This document shows positions 6,615 through 7,645 of a stretch of DNA of 7,645 nt, piece by piece. Position 1 is the first letter of the stretch; every line of letters begins with the position of its first letter. The position numbers and the translations under genes are program-made. Source of the stretch: Thiolapillus brandeum (GTDB lineage Bacteria; Pseudomonadota; Gammaproteobacteria; Chromatiales; Chromatiaceae); NCBI GenBank assembly GCA_011051425.1, contig DRLF01000247.1:1-7645 (forward strand), written 5' to 3'. The notes beneath the pieces were generated by a model. The model was not told the origin of the DNA and did no database searches. It saw only the letters and a list, made by a program, of their open reading frames with translations.

Positions 6615-7645
6615 TTTCCCCCCATTAATCACCGGCAGCAGCGCCAACGCCAGCAGCCCCAGCAGGATGTTGGCGCCGATTTGGATGGTGAAGAAGATGA
6701 TGTTGGCGAAGGAAAAGGCATCGGGGCCGTTGATGGCGTAGAGGCCTGTGAGGGCGGCGGTGATGAGCAGGTGATAGGAGCCCAGGCCGCCCGGAGAGGG
6801 AATGACCATGCCGAGGCTGCCGGCGACGAAGACGATGAGGGCAGGGGAGAAGCCCAATTGAGATGTGGGTTCAAAGGCGAGGAAGCCCAGCCAGGTCATC
6901 AGGTAGTACATCAACCAGATGTTGAGGCTGTGCAGGATGAACCAAAACGGACTTCGAACGCGGCGGATGCTTTGCAGGCCTTCGCCAAAACCCTTCATCA
7001 TGCCCATGATCTTTTGGCCCGGCCTGCTGCGCAGCAGCGGCTTGCGGAAGAGCCAAAACAGCCCGCCGCCTATGAGCAGGGCTATGAAGAGATAGCGTAG
7101 CAGAGGAGTGCTGCCTTCGCTTTCACTCCCACCGAGGTAGGGCGCGAGAAAGCGGCTGATGGTGTCAAACTCAAAGAGGAAGGCCAGGGCAATGACTACG
7201 GCCAGCGAGAGCACATCCACGATGCGGTCCACGACCACTGTGCCGAGGGTCTTTTCGACGGGAATGTTTTCGTAGCGGGAGAAGGTGCCGGCCCGCACGA
7301 TCTCGCCTACACGGGGCAGGCCGAGGTTGGCGAAATAGCCCAGCATGATGGTCAGAAAGGCGTTGACGGGGCGGGGCGAGTAGCCCAGCGGGCGCAGCAG
7401 CATCAGCCAGCGGGCGGCGCGGCTGAGATTGCTCACGGCAAAGGCCAGCAGCATGAGGAAGAGGTAGCGAAAATCGGCCGAGGCAAAATCCGAGGCGATT
7501 TTTTTCAGCAGGCTGCAGTCTTCTTTGGGGATGCCATCGAGGGCACATTGGGCCTGCCAGGCCTGGTCTTGCTGGCGATACACCAGCCAGAGAATGATGC
7601 CGCCCACCAATAAAAAGAGAAGGGCTTTGAGCAGGTCTCGGAGCA
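6609..7645 (-). CDS. Flippase-like integral membrane protein (UPF0104 / LPG-synthase transmembrane type), 5' partial
   Basis: The frame is open through the window edge: 11 codons (LRDLLKALLFL) precede the TTG at 7610 and read as part of the first membrane helix, so the true start lies beyond 7645; 344 residues are visible. About eight hydrophobic segments are present. Family landmarks, numbered from the first whole codon, are NLSRAARW (72-79), GYFANLGLPRVGE (102-114), SRYENIPVEK (122-131), VVVDRIVDVLSL (136-147) and PSPGGLGSYH (282-291). This is the transmembrane domain of MprF/AglD-type proteins, linked to moving or synthesising polyprenyl- or aminoacyl-lipids; the cytosolic synthase domain of MprF is absent. 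Substrate unknown. The motif wording resembles Bacteroidetes homologues more than proteobacterial YbhN. The gene ends inside the heptamer array and lies where pilS would be expected. Codon use looks as GC-rich as its neighbours by eye. Confidence 0.85.
   Translation of the reverse strand, partial: LRDLLKALLFLLVGGIILWLVYRQQDQAWQAQCALDGIPKEDCSLLKKIASDFASADFRYLFLMLLAFAVSNLSRAARWLMLLRPLGYSPRPVNAFLTIMLGYFANLGLPRVGEIVRAGTFSRYENIPVEKTLGTVVVDRIVDVLSLAVVIALAFLFEFDTISRFLAPYLGGSESEGSTPLLRYLFIALLIGGGLFWLFRKPLLRSRPGQKIMGMMKGFGEGLQSIRRVRSPFWFILHSLNIWLMYYLMTWLGFLAFEPTSQLGFSPALIVFVAGSLGMVIPSPGGLGSYHLLITAALTGLYAINGPDAFSFANIIFFTIQIGANILLGLLALALLPVINGGKV

Noticed and set aside
6525..7100. 191-codon plus-strand frame across the heptamer array and the membrane gene
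   Set aside because: Its beginning just translates the tandem repeat and the rest is antisense to a clear membrane-protein gene, with low-complexity Glu/Gln/Gly-rich output.

Overview
The window looks like chromosomal DNA of a gammaproteobacterium. It carries a PilR-type sigma-54 activator, a Pseudomonas EstA-type autotransporter esterase, and the remains of a REP-associated (Y1/IS200-like) transposase of the sort scattered through gammaproteobacterial genomes. Composition is GC-rich with no obvious break by eye. I see no CRISPR array, rRNA, tRNA or intact mobile element, and no gene-free stretch longer than 300 bases.

Layout from left to right. (1) Positions 1-182, minus: a decayed transposase whose catalytic middle has been deleted. 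(2) 183-375: intergenic DNA with the transposase leader and a clear rho-independent terminator serving the next gene. (3) 376-1848, minus: an exported glycine-rich repeat protein resembling tail-fibre or surface-stalk proteins. (4) 1957-2928, minus: a cytoplasmic metallo-beta-lactamase-fold hydrolase with all zinc ligands present. (5) 2929-3053: a divergent control region with a nested inverted repeat. (6) 3054-5081, plus: the EstA-like GDSL esterase autotransporter. (7) 5142-6515, minus and convergent with the esterase: PilR. (8) 6516-6608: an unusual junction with a 9-bp direct repeat and a heptamer tandem array. (9) 6609-7645, minus, cut by the window edge: a flippase-like (UPF0104/LPG-synthase transmembrane type) membrane protein that resembles Bacteroidetes homologues.

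The genes do not form one obvious pathway. The esterase and the repeat protein are both exported and probably act at the cell surface, and PilR controls type IV pili, so the theme is loosely surface-related. The most informative region is the right-hand part. PilR normally sits directly behind its kinase PilS, but here a Bacteroidetes-looking membrane gene and its repeat array lie there instead. pilR also lacks a normal start codon and ribosome-binding site exactly at a 9-bp direct repeat. That pattern suggests a recombination junction or an assembly chimera at about 6501-6535. I did not find a convincing undescribed multi-gene system.
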